From Acanthosepion pharaonis (lineage: Eukaryota > Mollusca > Cephalopoda > Sepiida > Sepiidae): a DNA stretch of 64,000 bases. The stretch covers positions 452,501-516,500 of the forward strand of contig CAHIKZ030000812.1 in assembly GCA_903632075.3 (NCBI GenBank). Direction: 5' to 3'. Every line of letters begins with the position of its first letter. Positions within the stretch are counted from its first letter, which is position 1. The translations under genes and the position numbers were made by a program. Positions 1 through 9,460 of this stretch are shown here, one piece after another. A model generated the notes under the pieces. The model was not told where the DNA came from. It saw only the letters and a list, made by a program, of their open reading frames with translations, and did no database searches.

Positions 1-965
1 CTTGAAGTTGGAATTGCGATTGGATGTACAAGTGTCACCAATAATTTTCGTTCTAGCAATGCAACCTTTTTCTCAAAGCGACAAACAACGAGGCTGATGT
101 TGTTGAGCTTGGTGGTGGTTGTCAAATGCAACCAGTGAAAGCGTTCATGGATGACACTACAATCCTCTCATCCAAAGTAAGTTCAACTCGCAAGATATTA
201 AGCTTGATGGACGACCTGATAAGTTGGTGTAGAATGAAATTTAAACCAAAAATCCAGAAGTCTTTCTCTTAGGAAAGGAAAGTTGAACAAAAAAATTTTG
301 TAGTAGGTGGCCAAAGAATCCCTACTGTATCAGAAAAATCAGTGAAAAGTTTAGGTCGGTGGTACGATCAATCCTTAAAAGATACCAACCAAGTAAAAGA
401 AACATCCAGGTCATTACAAGAAGATCTCCATAAGATAGATCTTTGTCCTCTAAAAGGAAAATACAAGGTATGGTGCTTAGAGCATGTGCTCATTCCAATG
501 CTACTATGGTCCATACTTGTGTCCGAATTTGGAATGAGTACAATTGAGTCAATGGAAAGGAAAATAAACAAATATATCCTAAAATGGTTGGGTTTGCCTC
601 CAGGTTTGTCTGATATCGCATTGTACTGCAGACAAGCAAAACTAAAGTTGCCATTTAAATCGATTGTAGAAGAATATAAATCCGGAAAAATTAGACTTCA
701 AATGATGTTGGATGATTCCAAGGATAAAGCAATAAAAGCTTTAAAGCCTACGTTAAAAACAGGGAGAAAGTGGAAGGTCAGAGAGACGATAACAAGTGCT
801 AAAGACAATCTAGCTTTCAATGAAGTCATCGGATACACTCAAGCCGGGAAACAAGGGTTAGGACTAAATGAAAGGCAATGGTGGTCGAAATCTTCTGGTA
901 AAGATCGCCGTGACATGGTCATCCAAAATGTGATGAACGAAGAAGATAAAAAAAAAGACTCGTAA
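1..965 (+). pseudogene. Reverse transcriptase palm end and thumb of the RLE-type LINE
   Basis: The catalytic aspartate box reads AFMDDTT at 141-161, preceded by a GCT-type motif near 24-33 and followed by a KFKP-type stretch. From 324 the frame runs openly through GRWYDQSLKDT, a tryptophan-rich thumb (WLGLPPGLSDIALYCRQ) and a basic linker, stopping at 963-965. The first 340 bases need small frame changes, and an in-frame stop sits near 270, so this is a relic. The Met at 342 is not a true start; it lies inside the protein. The downstream domain continues in another frame after an A9 run at about 949-957, the likely site of a one-base indel. Confidence 0.8.
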
Positions 966-1552
966 AAGGAGTGCAACAATCCCAACAAGGCCAATGGACA
1001 AACTGGGAGGAGGCTCTTCAGAAATCTATTACTTGGAAGGACATTTGGCAGATGGCTCCACTTAGGTTGAGCTATTTAATACGTTCCACGTATGACCTTC
1101 TACCATCTAAGAACAATCTTGTTAAATGGAAGAAAGAGAGTGATCCCACTTGTCCCCTGTGTAAGGAAAAGCCACAGACATTAGAACATGTTCTTAGTTC
1201 CTGTAAAACAGCCCTTGTCAATGGCAGATATACATGGAGGCACAATAGTGTTTTGGATGAGCTGGTCAAAATTATAAAGAAATATATGAAGTCTGAGTTA
1301 TCTAATTCAGCCCAGGAATTTGTTGCAGAAGGAAAAAGATATGTCGGCTCTAAGCAAACAAGCAAATGTCATGCTATACCCGGAAAAAATCTCCTTAGTT
1401 CTGGTGGCATCTGGGAGGTATCTGCAGACCTTCCTGGTTGGCGTAATGATTACCCCAAAATAATATCAAGTAAAGGTCTGCGACCAGATATTGTTCTTCT
1501 GTCAAGGGTGAACCATAAAATCATCCTGGTTGAATTAACAGTACCATTATGA
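944..1552 (+). pseudogene. Zinc knuckle and restriction-like endonuclease domain of the LINE
   Basis: The frame is open from the A-run near 950. It shows a W-rich linker (WTNWEEALQKSITWKDIW), then a CX2CX8HX4C zinc knuckle starting at 1151 (CPLCKEKPQTLEHVLSSC). At 1480-1549 comes the nuclease core: RPDIVLL, a spacer, then ELTVP. The aspartate and glutamate of these two motifs are the metal-binding residues of R2-type nucleases, which cut the target DNA to prime reverse transcription. The frame stops at 1550-1552, but homology continues one frame over, so a one-base insertion near 1547 ended it. The GTG at 971 is not a start. Confidence 0.8.
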
Positions 1553-1835
1553 ATGCCGGATGGAACAAAGCCACGATTATAAAACTAATAAATATGAAAA
1601 TCTAAAGTCAGAGCTAATAAAGGAGGGGTATAATGCAATTGTTAGAGCAGTGGAAATTGGAGCAAGGGGTTTCGTTTCAGGCACTCTGTACCAATTTCTG
1701 GGCCAAATTGGAATCAAAGGGCGTAATAGGGCCAAGAGTATAAAACGCCTAGTAGAAGTAACAGAAAATAGTTATATGTGGATATGGAAAAAACGAAATA
1801 CTCCGTGGAGTGTTTCAGCGAACATGACGGCATGA
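1548..1835 (+). pseudogene. C-terminal tail of the RLE-type LINE protein
   Basis: In the frame of 1548 the sequence continues the nuclease with an acidic-basic stretch (ECRMEQSHDYKTNKYENL), then VEIGARGFVSGTLYQFLG and a closing tryptophan segment (MWIWKKRNTPWS). These are the usual final blocks of this LINE family and finish at the stop at 1833-1835. The ATG at 1560 is therefore internal, not a start. No stop interrupts this block, suggesting moderate age for the copy. Confidence 0.7.
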
Positions 1836-2207
1836 CATGACTGATCGTGAATGCGTAATGATGTTCACGTTGCATTCTCAGAACGCGAGGTTTGCCGTTT
1901 TTCGGAATTTTCGTAAATTTAATTTACACATTTGAACTAGTCTATCTACAACACTTGTATATCGTTATAATGGGGCCTCACATCAGTGAGGGGGGCGGTG
2001 TGCAACTGAAACCGTTGAGAGGAAGGCCCCGAAACGGTGCACATTCTCTGCTGATGACCCCAGTTTAAAATTCGAGAGGAACACATCAAATTCAGTGAAG
2101 TCAAAAGCCGTAGTGAAGCTCGGTGGAAGTGTCATTGGCATGAGGAGGATTAAACATTCAGCTCGCTTCAGGTGAGTTTCAATTACTTTCCAGTAATTTC
2201 CTTCTTC
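1836..2207 (+). other. LINE 3' flank or 3' UTR
   Basis: No gene is seen. The first part probably holds the 3' UTR of the upstream LINE. A G-rich patch near 1988-2000 is followed by sequence of normal composition up to the TA array. The 3' end of the LINE could not be fixed because no poly(A) tail or target duplication was visible. Confidence 0.4.
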
Positions 2208-2912
<705 letters not shown>

Positions 2913-2962
<50 letters not shown>

Positions 2963-2980
2963 CAAAAGTTGCAAATTAAA

Positions 2981-3023
<43 letters not shown>
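2913..3023. repeat. Two (TA)n arrays
   Basis: Pure TA arrays at about 2913-2961 and 2983-3023, separated by a short unique stretch that also occurs just after the array at about 2500-2517 (aaagttgcaaattaaaa). Confidence 0.95.
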
Positions 3024-3027
<4 letters not shown>

Positions 3028-3100
3028 TGAGTTCGATCCTCACTAGATGACCCACACTTTCGGCCTTGTGCCACATCTAAGCTACGCTTGGAAAATATGT
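3024..3100 (+). repeat. SINE fragment with B-box-like sequence and LINE-like tail
   Basis: GAGTTCGATCCTC at 3030-3042 resembles the B box of an RNA polymerase III promoter. It is followed by a tail containing GGCCTTGTGCCACAT at 3062-3076. The same 15 bases occur, reverse complemented, in the 3' tail of the Tx1/L1-like LINE at 34522-34536. The head with any A box is replaced by the TA array. I infer a truncated tRNA-derived SINE. Confidence 0.5.
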
Positions 3101-3149
3101 ATATATATATAGTTAGGAAAAAGCCAAATTTATATGGCATTTTTAAAAA

Positions 3150-3190
3150 AGACTAACCGGAAACCGGTTTCGTCCCAAGACTTATCAAAT
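3150..3190 (-). ncRNA. Degenerate hammerhead-like motif at the PLE 3' end
   Basis: On the - strand a core-like TTGATAA (3182-3188) is followed by a GTC/GAC stem with loop TTGG, then GAAA, then a perfect 5-bp stem ACCGG/CCGGT with a TTT loop and a GTT triplet. Spacing matches a type I hammerhead ribozyme, but two core bases differ (C3 to T, G8 to A), so cleavage activity is unlikely. Stem I is weak. Confidence 0.4.
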
Positions 3191-3199
3191 TTATTTTTC

Positions 3200-4200
3200 T
3201 GGGATATAAAAAATATTAATGTAACGAATGGAATGGGAAAAATATGAATTAACATTCAGATCCAGTAAGCATTCTCTCTGTTTACAAAGGGAAGGCCCAC
3301 GGGATGTAATATACAAGGACTCTAGAACCTTGTGGTGATATGAGGAGTGGAACCTAGATAAAATCTAAAAACGGTCACCACTAAAATCAACCACACAATG
3401 CCTGCTATTTATTACATGCTCAGCAATAGCAGAGCCAGAAGTATCGGTTAGTTGGCTTTTCCTAGCATCCGGATTCAAAATCCTGGTGGGTAAGTGTTAT
3501 TTTATTTTCAAATCCAAACGCTGGGACGTCCTCCCTATGTAGTCGACTCCACAACTACACTTATATTGATAAATCACTGAATTAACATGATGGTGGTGGG
3601 GGACATCCTTACGAAGGGAAGAGAAAACAGAACAGGTAACAAATTTTACCCGAACATTAGCCGAAATATAACAGCTATAATCATACGCGAAATTCGTCTA
3701 GATAAAGTCTCACTCTCTGTACCAATATAGGGAAGACGCAAATAAACTGGACATTTTTCAACAAAATGCGGCTTAACTCTATGAAATTTATTAATGGCAT
3801 CATGGATAACGGAGTCCAAAACATCCAAAGTGTCATCCGAACAAACTCAATTTCACCACCGAGAAGGCTATCAGAACATATAAGTGCCCTATGAATTAGG
3901 GTTTTAATCAAAAAACCTTTCGTTGTCTGGGACAAAAAGAGTCCCAACGCGTATAAAGTCCCGAGAATGTAGCCTTCCTAAATAAAGAAGTCTCAAACTT
4001 GTCACTGATCCTATGAACAAGGAAATCCAAAAAGGAATGACAAGAATTGGACTCCTTTTCTACAGTAAACTTAAGAGCAGGATGGACAGAGTTTAATTTG
4101 GTGAGAAACAAGTCGGCTTCAGCCTCATTATTAAAGAGGCAGAAGGTATCATCATATAACGATAATACATAAAAGGATGACCAATACAAGAAAATAAGTA
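3200..4200 (-). pseudogene. PLE reverse transcriptase C-terminus and GIY-YIG endonuclease
   Basis: Near 4155 the catalytic box reads SLYDDTFCLF; the other frame just upstream reads MYYRY, so one base is missing in the YxDD codons. Next come a lysine/leucine-rich thumb (FLTKLNSVHPALKFTVEKE), a FLDFLVHR block and TFSGLYTRWDSFCP. At 3530-3575 the nuclease shows YQYKCSCGVDYIGRTSQ, the second half of the GIY-YIG signature, followed by an in-frame stop where a glutamine codon is expected. At least three frame changes lie between 3640 and 4165. Confidence 0.8.

Positions 4201-4206
<6 letters not shown>

Positions 4207-4257
<51 letters not shown>
4207..4257. repeat. (TA)n microsatellite
   Basis: Pure TA array that separates the PLE coding relic from the inverted-repeat element to its right. 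Confidence 0.95.
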
Positions 4258-4259
<2 letters not shown>

Positions 4260-4273
4260 CAAATATATGGATT

Positions 4274-4356
4274 AATGTTAATATAAAGTCAACGTCGGAC
4301 GTTTCGGTCTATTTTAGACCATCATAAGGACATATTCATTAACATTAGAACATATA
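4274..4356 (-). ncRNA. Mutated hammerhead copy in the left arm
   Basis: The reverse complement repeats the right-arm ribozyme: same 10-bp distal stem I, same stem II, GAAA and stem III. The core reads CTTATGA instead of CTGATGA, replacing the essential G5, so it should not cleave. It lies upstream of the PLE coding relic and in the same orientation. Confidence 0.55.
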
Positions 4357-4910
4357 AAGTAACAACTAATCCAAACAGATAACTGAAATTTTTATATAAG
4401 ATCAGCGTTACGTTTAAATATGATCACATATTTGCTTACATACTGTCTACTGGAAATACAAACCTGAATTTACTTTATAACATGGAAGACTTCAAGCTTG
4501 TACGAAAATATAAGAATCTATTGATCAAGTAAGGAAAGTATTTATTAACGAACTGTTTAAAATTGTTCCATCTTGCCTGTCTAATATTTTGAAATCATTT
4601 TTGATTTGCTTTGTAACGTGGAGGACTTCAAGCTTGTATGAATATATAAGGACCTATTGATCTCTGCGTATTCCTATATCAACGGAAGGGATTTCTTGAA
4701 CTGTTTATATAAAATAGTTCAATCGAGCTTTTTTTTTCAATCATCTTCGAATACGTTTTCACAACATCGCCCACGTGATCATATTTAAACGGAACGCTGA
4801 TCTTATATAAAAATTTCATTTATCTGTTTGGATTAATTTGTACTTTTTGTATGAATAAATACCAGTCCATCTTATGTCCATCGTCTTTTCATGTTGAACT
4901 TTATATGTTC

Positions 4911-4995
4911 TAATGTTAATTATGTTTAATGAATATGTCCTGATGATGGTCTAAAATAGACCGAAACGTCCGACGTTGACTATATATTAACATTA
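4911..4995 (+). ncRNA. Type I hammerhead ribozyme candidate
   Basis: Stem I pairs TAATGTTAAT (4911-4920) with ATTAACATTA (4986-4995), 10 perfect bp. After an internal loop, ATATGTC (4933-4939) pairs with GAC (4978-4980) and ATAT (4982-4985) across a one-base bulge. The core CTGATGA is at 4940-4946. Stem II is GGTCTA/TAGACC (4948-4953, 4957-4962) with an AAA loop. GAAA follows at 4963-4966. Stem III is 4 bp (4966-4969 with 4973-4976). The triplet GTT at 4975-4977 would be cleaved after 4977. The one deviation is an extra T at 4947 between the core and stem II. All conserved core bases are present. Confidence 0.7.
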
Positions 4996-5048
4996 ATACA
5001 GCATAATCGCATATTAAGATTTTTGTTTGTTTTTCTGTATATTTTTTC

Positions 5049-5053
<5 letters not shown>

Positions 5054-5088
<35 letters not shown>
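5054..5088. repeat. (TA)n microsatellite
   Basis: Pure TA array just right of the hammerhead inverted repeat. Confidence 0.95.
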
Positions 5089-5091
<3 letters not shown>

Positions 5092-5109
5092 GCATAGGTT
5101 TATTGTTCA

Positions 5110-5318
5110 GAGTTTTCCTTCATCTCGGTAGGCTGCTAATCGTTGCTAAAACCTGATCGTGAGGCGCGATTATTCTTATATTATACGTATGTGTGTGCGT
5201 GTGTGTACATATACATATACCCGTGGTCTTGAATTACCTGACTGGTGTCCAGCGGAGAATAACCGCGCCTCACGGTCAGGTTGGGGATTTTTAGCCTTTG
5301 TTGGCAGCCTACCTAGGA
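5110..5318. repeat. Inverted repeat with 50-60 bp arms
   Basis: The left arm (about 5115-5175, GGTAGGCTGC ... GTGAGGCGCG) matches the reverse complement of the right arm (about 5250-5318, CGCGCCTCACGGTCAGG ... GGCAGCCTACC). A TG/TA-rich spacer lies between them. This is either a small foldback element or two inserted copies of one repeat in opposite orientation. Confidence 0.65.
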
Positions 5319-5319
5319 G

Positions 5320-5985
5320 AAAGATAACTCCGAGCAATATCCTGTGTATCTATGTAAATATATTTATTTATATGTATTTAGATATGTGCGTTTGTGTGTG
5401 TTATATTTGTATATGTGTCAGTATCTGTGTATGAACGCATGTATTGATTTGATGGTGCGAGTGTCTGAACAGAAATGAGCAAGAAAATTACGGGTGCTCA
5501 AAAGCCACCTTCGACCAATGGTTGAGAAGGAAAACTCACGGCATCAAAATTTTGCTGCCTTCATCATGGTCCGTCGAAAGACGCTGTACTGTGTTGGTGG
5601 TGGGTGTTACGAAGAGGTTCATCTGTAGGACTAATAACACCTAAGGTCTGTTGTTCACTGTTTCTGTGGCAAACTTTTGTACTGATTACGTGTTATCAGT
5701 AGTTCCAAAATGTATGGATAGTCCTGAAACACGCCTTCATTACTATAATCAATTCATCCATGTGGGATTTTTGACAACTTTCATCATCTCAGTTCCATAC
5801 ATTTACTTGCATCGAATCCTCTGATGAGAGAGTTAAGGCAGCGGGTAAAGTAATTTCACTGGAAGTCTTTATCTGGAGTTCTACACAATGGCAACTACTG
5901 GGTGATGACTGATCTATCACAAACCTGTTAGCAGTTGTGCTGTTCGTGTCTTCCAGGAGTGACAAAGTAGGCCTATTTAGATAAA
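5320..5985. other. No recognised gene
   Basis: TG/TA-rich sequence to about 5435, then mixed-composition sequence. Short open frames are present on both strands but match nothing I recognise. The right part may be the decayed 5' portion of the LINE that becomes readable at about 6000. Confidence 0.35.
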
Positions 5986-5999
5986 ACACTGCTCTCCCA

Positions 6000-7680
6000 A
6001 ATTCGAGGAGGGACCATAAAAAAAGAAACCCTAAATATTGCCTGCTCGCATTCTTAAATTGGCAGCCCGCTACAGCAGACTGGTTATCCAGTATTATAGT
6101 CCGAACAAGAAGAAATCTAAGAAATTGAACCTTGACTCTTGGAACACGGCACCAGAATGAAAAATAGCATTAGTTTCTCCTGAAGTGCAGCATTCACGTG
6201 TTTTAAACACACCATCCGTTACGGATGAAGACGTTATTCCAGAGATTTCCCAACGTCGAGAAATGCCTTTCGAGCCAACCTTGCTGGAATCTTGGACTCC
6301 ATCAAATAAATCTCTTCAGGCAAAACAACTGGAAAGGATTGTATTTCGCCCGAAATCTACAAGTATGGTGGTAAAAAGTTAGTAAAAGCTGCATAAACTC
6401 TTCAAAGTAATATGTAGGGCTGTTTCTTTTTACTCAAGACTACAAAGGATGCAACAACACCTATACAAGAAAAAAGTAAAAGAAATGTCTGTGACAACCA
6501 TCGTAGAATATCTCTGTTGTCAATTGCTGATAAAATATCAGCTCGAGTGATTCTGAGCAGGATTATCAAGCACGTTGTCAATGAGCTTTAACCGGAATCA
6601 AAATGTGCTTTCAGGTCCAGTCATGGAGCTATTGACATGATCTTCTCGCTCAGTCAGGTAGCCGAAAAAGTGCGTAGAAACAACCATGAGTTTTATATGG
6701 TGTTTAGTTCATAAACAGCTTGGAATACCTGACAAAATGTTGAATGTTATAATCCCCTTTCACGAGTGCTGTTGTATCCGATGCAGAATTCTCTGATTCC
6801 TTTGATGTTACAAATAGCACGAAGCAAGGTTATGTCATGGTTATGTCTCTTTGCTTTCTTCTTAGTAATGCTCAAATATGCCTTTGGTGACATGGACACT
6901 TGTGTTAAATTTCAATTTCAAACCTATGTTGTCTTTTTCGACCACATGTAGTTCAAAGCTAAAACATTTCGAACTAAATGATTCTGCACTTGAAGTATCC
7001 CAAGAACTTGTCAGTCAATTCTCTGTTGCATACAAAGCTTTTGATCTTACGATTAGCATAAAAATACGGAGGTAATCTTCACTTGTCCAATGTACATTCG
7101 GGATGTCAGACAGCCTACATCAGTTCATCAATTTCAAGACATTCCTATATAGGTGCATCATAAAACCTTGAATTATTTAAAGTCATTTACATATTTAGGA
7201 AGTAAGATGAATGCAAGAGCATGCCTTGAAGACGAAATAAAAAAATCGGATTGCTAAAGATACAAGTGCCTTTGGGAAGCTTTGCTACCGCCTATAGTAT
7301 GAGAGAGGTATCAAATTGGACACCAAAATACCGGTTTATAGTGCGACCCGTTTTGATTCAGAATCATGGACCCCATATAAGTCCCGCATACAAGTAACTG
7401 GATGTCTTTTACAAAAGTTGTCTCCAGGCGATCTGTAACGGTAAAGCCACAGGTCGCGTGCAGACGATAGGGTGCGCAATGCCGATCACGCAATAAGGGT
7501 GTCCAATGTTTTTTACGGTATGGTGTCCAATGCCGATCTAGCAAAATGCAACACTTTTGCGATTGAGACTTTCCTGATGCAGTCACAACATTGCTGGGTT
7601 GGTCATGTTGCAAGGATGATTGACCTAAGAAGCTTTATGAAAGATTATTGAAAACATTTATTAGCAATGATCAGTGCCAA
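6000..7680 (+). pseudogene. Strongly decayed LINE reverse transcriptase
   Basis: Blocks of a LINE reverse transcriptase appear in order but in different frames. NHRRISLLSIADKIS at about 6498-6542 is the NYRPISLL-type motif. PESKCAFRSSHGAIDMIFSL follows near 6594-6650. FDLTISIKIRR near 7039-7072 matches the block after the catalytic aspartates. NRIAKDTSAFGKL lies near 7245-7285, and FLMQSQHCWVGHVARM near 7572-7620 is the C-terminal motif. Many stops and frameshifts, and loss of the FADD box itself, show long neutral decay. The clade (RTE/I-like) is uncertain. Confidence 0.7.
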
Positions 7681-7835
7681 ATAGTGTCAACTAAGTATTA
7701 ATTTCGGGAATCGAATACTTAAGGAAAAATCAAAATCATAAAATATTAATAAATATGGAAATGTTAATAACTCTCTCTTATTTATTATCAATTCACGTAT
7801 TTCAATAGGTAACATTCGCTAAAAATGAGGGATAT

Positions 7836-8035
7836 GTGTGTAGCGTAATGATGGAGAATGTGGAATCGAGTTCAAACTCCAGCCGAGTCTGTTACGTTTA
7901 CTTTCGCACTAATTTTTTGGGGAAAGGCATGAATTCATCTCTTCCCTCTCAGCTATGGGCTAAAAATCAGGATATACTGGATTCTCTAACCGTAGATAAC
8001 AGCCAGTCTAGGAGATGCAAAATTTTGAATTCAGA
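7836..8035 (+). repeat. tRNA-derived SINE, copy A
   Basis: TAGCGTAATG (7841-7850) resembles an A box and GAGTTCAAACTCC (7868-7880) a B box of a pol III promoter. The body contains a TTATGGGTTAAA-like segment (here CTATGGGCTAAA) and GTCTAGGAGA, also found in the same order at 55245-55440. Two divergent copies with shared order of blocks support one SINE family. The 68-residue open frame across it is not a gene. Confidence 0.55.
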
Positions 8036-8039
8036 ACTT

Positions 8040-8570
8040 TGAAAATAGTCACACCCCTATCATTTCTTGGAATTGTTTTCGCCGTTTCTTTCTCCTGTTG
8101 TTCTTAATTTTATTGAAAGCATGCCTACCAAGCCCACTATTTGGTGAGGGCGGAGGATTGGCTGTTGATTCCCCGACCCCATCATGAGGAAGAAAGCGGA
8201 CTAACACTTGCTGCCACGTATGTTGGGGCATTTATTATGACATAGCAATAAATCCGGATAACCTTATTTTCTTCAATTTCTTTTTAGAATAGACAATGGG
8301 ACTTATACTAAGTTAAAACTTAATGTTGCGAAAGGGTAAAATCCAAGTGTCAGCCAGGACTCACTGCAAATTATCTCCCCCTCTCACCGTTCCCTCTGTT
8401 TTTGTTGTTGTTGTTGTTGTTGTTGTATGTGTTATATGTAATATGAGTAGGTAGGCTTAACACTCCTCCCCCTTCTCTTGGACATGAGTAGAGGCTTACG
8501 CCTTGTTTCTTGTTTAGGAAGGGGTACCCGGTACTCTCTCTCTCACTCTCTCTCTCTCTCTCTCTCTTTC
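8040..8570. other. Flank of Jockey-type LINE with simple repeats
   Basis: No gene. It contains a TTG trinucleotide run (about 8400-8425) and a CT-rich run (about 8537-8570). Open frames on the - strand across the CT run (Arg-Glu repeats) are artefacts. Confidence 0.5.
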
Positions 8571-8840
8571 TGGCCTCTGTATTAGTGCAGCTCTGTTTCT
8601 CCCGTGATGTGTGCAGTCTGTGGCAACATCTCTTCATTCTGAGGGTACACGGTTGACAGTTCTCTGGTTGCTGTTTCCGACTAGTAGTTAGGAGCCCTAA
8701 CTCTTGCGTAGCGTCTTGAGTGGCCGCTCTGATCAACAGTTGTATAATACCGGGGTGTTTGTAGTGCCATGTCGCGCATGGAAAGGTGTCCCTGCAGTCA
8801 CCTCCGGTGGGCAACCCCTGAGGCCACATTATGATGCAGG

Positions 8841-9460
8841 TTGTGCCAACTCCTCTTTGCTCGTCTCATCTTCCAACCAAAATTCCACATGACTTACAAA
8901 GACCGAAACAGTAATCCTAAACCAGCCACTCAAAAATCAGCGAAACCCCTCAACATTTCGTTCTCCAACATCCGTGGCATTAGAACAAACTTCTGCAGTA
9001 TGGAATCTTTCCTCACTGCAAACTGCCCGGATATACTGGTTCTCTGTGAGACGAACCTTGTCTCGTCTATCCCCTCCTCTGATCTCTCTATCCCAGGCTA
9101 CCATCCTCTCCTCAGAAAAGACTCTATAACCCACATGCTTGGTTTCTACGTCAAAGGCCATCTCCCTCTGGCCAGAGAGTTCTCTCTCGAATCGCCAGAC
9201 CAGTCGTACATGTGTCTCCGACTATCTCTTCTCAATGCGGTAAGCTATCTCTTCTTCCTTTACCGCTCCCATCCTCTCAAGACTGTGGGATACTCGATAG
9301 CATTTCTGACAGCATAGAAAAGGCTCTCTCCCTCCACCCGTTTGCTCACATATTTGTGTTTGGCGACTTTAAGGCCCATCATACCATGTGGCTTAAGAAT
9401 GCTACTATTGACCACGCAGGCATTCAAACGCTCAATTTATCAGTCTCTCAATCTCTCACG
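8841..9460 (+). pseudogene. APE endonuclease N-terminal part, first copy
   Basis: The frame opens with NISFSNIRGIRTNF, the first strand of the exonuclease-endonuclease-phosphatase fold, then CPDILVLCETNL (catalytic glutamate) near 9029-9058. Later, in another frame, FVFGDFKAHHTMW near 9355-9393 matches the GDFNAHH metal-binding block, with the usual asparagine changed to lysine. One frame change lies near 9230-9280. The copy is interrupted at about 9460, where the second copy begins. Such nucleases nick the genomic target to prime reverse transcription. Confidence 0.8.

Larger units (their letters stand above)
1..1835 (+). mobile_element. 3' half of a LINE with restriction-like endonuclease (R2/Hero/NeSL type)
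   Basis: A non-LTR retrotransposon runs in from the left edge. Read in order it encodes the end of a reverse transcriptase palm, thumb and linker, a CCHC zinc knuckle, a restriction-like endonuclease and a conserved C-terminal tail. This domain order is that of LINEs that nick DNA with a PD-(D/E)XK-like nuclease rather than an APE nuclease. The reading frame changes at least twice (near 950 in an A-run and near 1547), so the copy is dead. Its 5' half lies outside the window. The exact clade (Hero, NeSL, R2, R4) was not settled by eye. Confidence 0.85.
3115..4206 (-). mobile_element. Penelope-like element (PLE) fragment, RT plus GIY-YIG
   Basis: Reading leftward from 4206, the sequence encodes the palm end and thumb of a PLE reverse transcriptase, a linker, then a GIY-YIG nuclease, and ends in a hammerhead-like motif near 3155-3190. 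The 5' part is cut off at a (TA)n array. Several frame breaks and a stop in the nuclease make it inactive. RT followed by GIY-YIG is the canonical endonuclease-bearing PLE layout. Confidence 0.85.
4270..4998. mobile_element. Inverted-repeat element with hammerhead ribozyme arms
   Basis: The left arm (about 4270-4430) is the reverse complement of the right arm (about 4774-4998). The right arm has an extra block of about 50 bases. Each arm holds a hammerhead-shaped sequence. The centre carries an imperfect direct repeat beginning with GAAGACTTCAAGCTTGTA at about 4486 and GAGGACTTCAAGCTTGTA at about 4621. No protein is encoded. The arms resemble pLTRs of PLEs, which are known to carry hammerheads, and the unit may be a non-autonomous PLE derivative or two pLTRs in inverted order. 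Confidence 0.7.

Noticed and set aside
8049..8231. 60-residue - strand frame with proline-rich centre
   Set aside because: No family recognised and it lies between a SINE and a LINE; likely repeat-derived.
8371..8829. 152-residue - strand frame
   Set aside because: It is antisense to the LINE 5' region and crosses CT and TTG repeats; no domain is visible.
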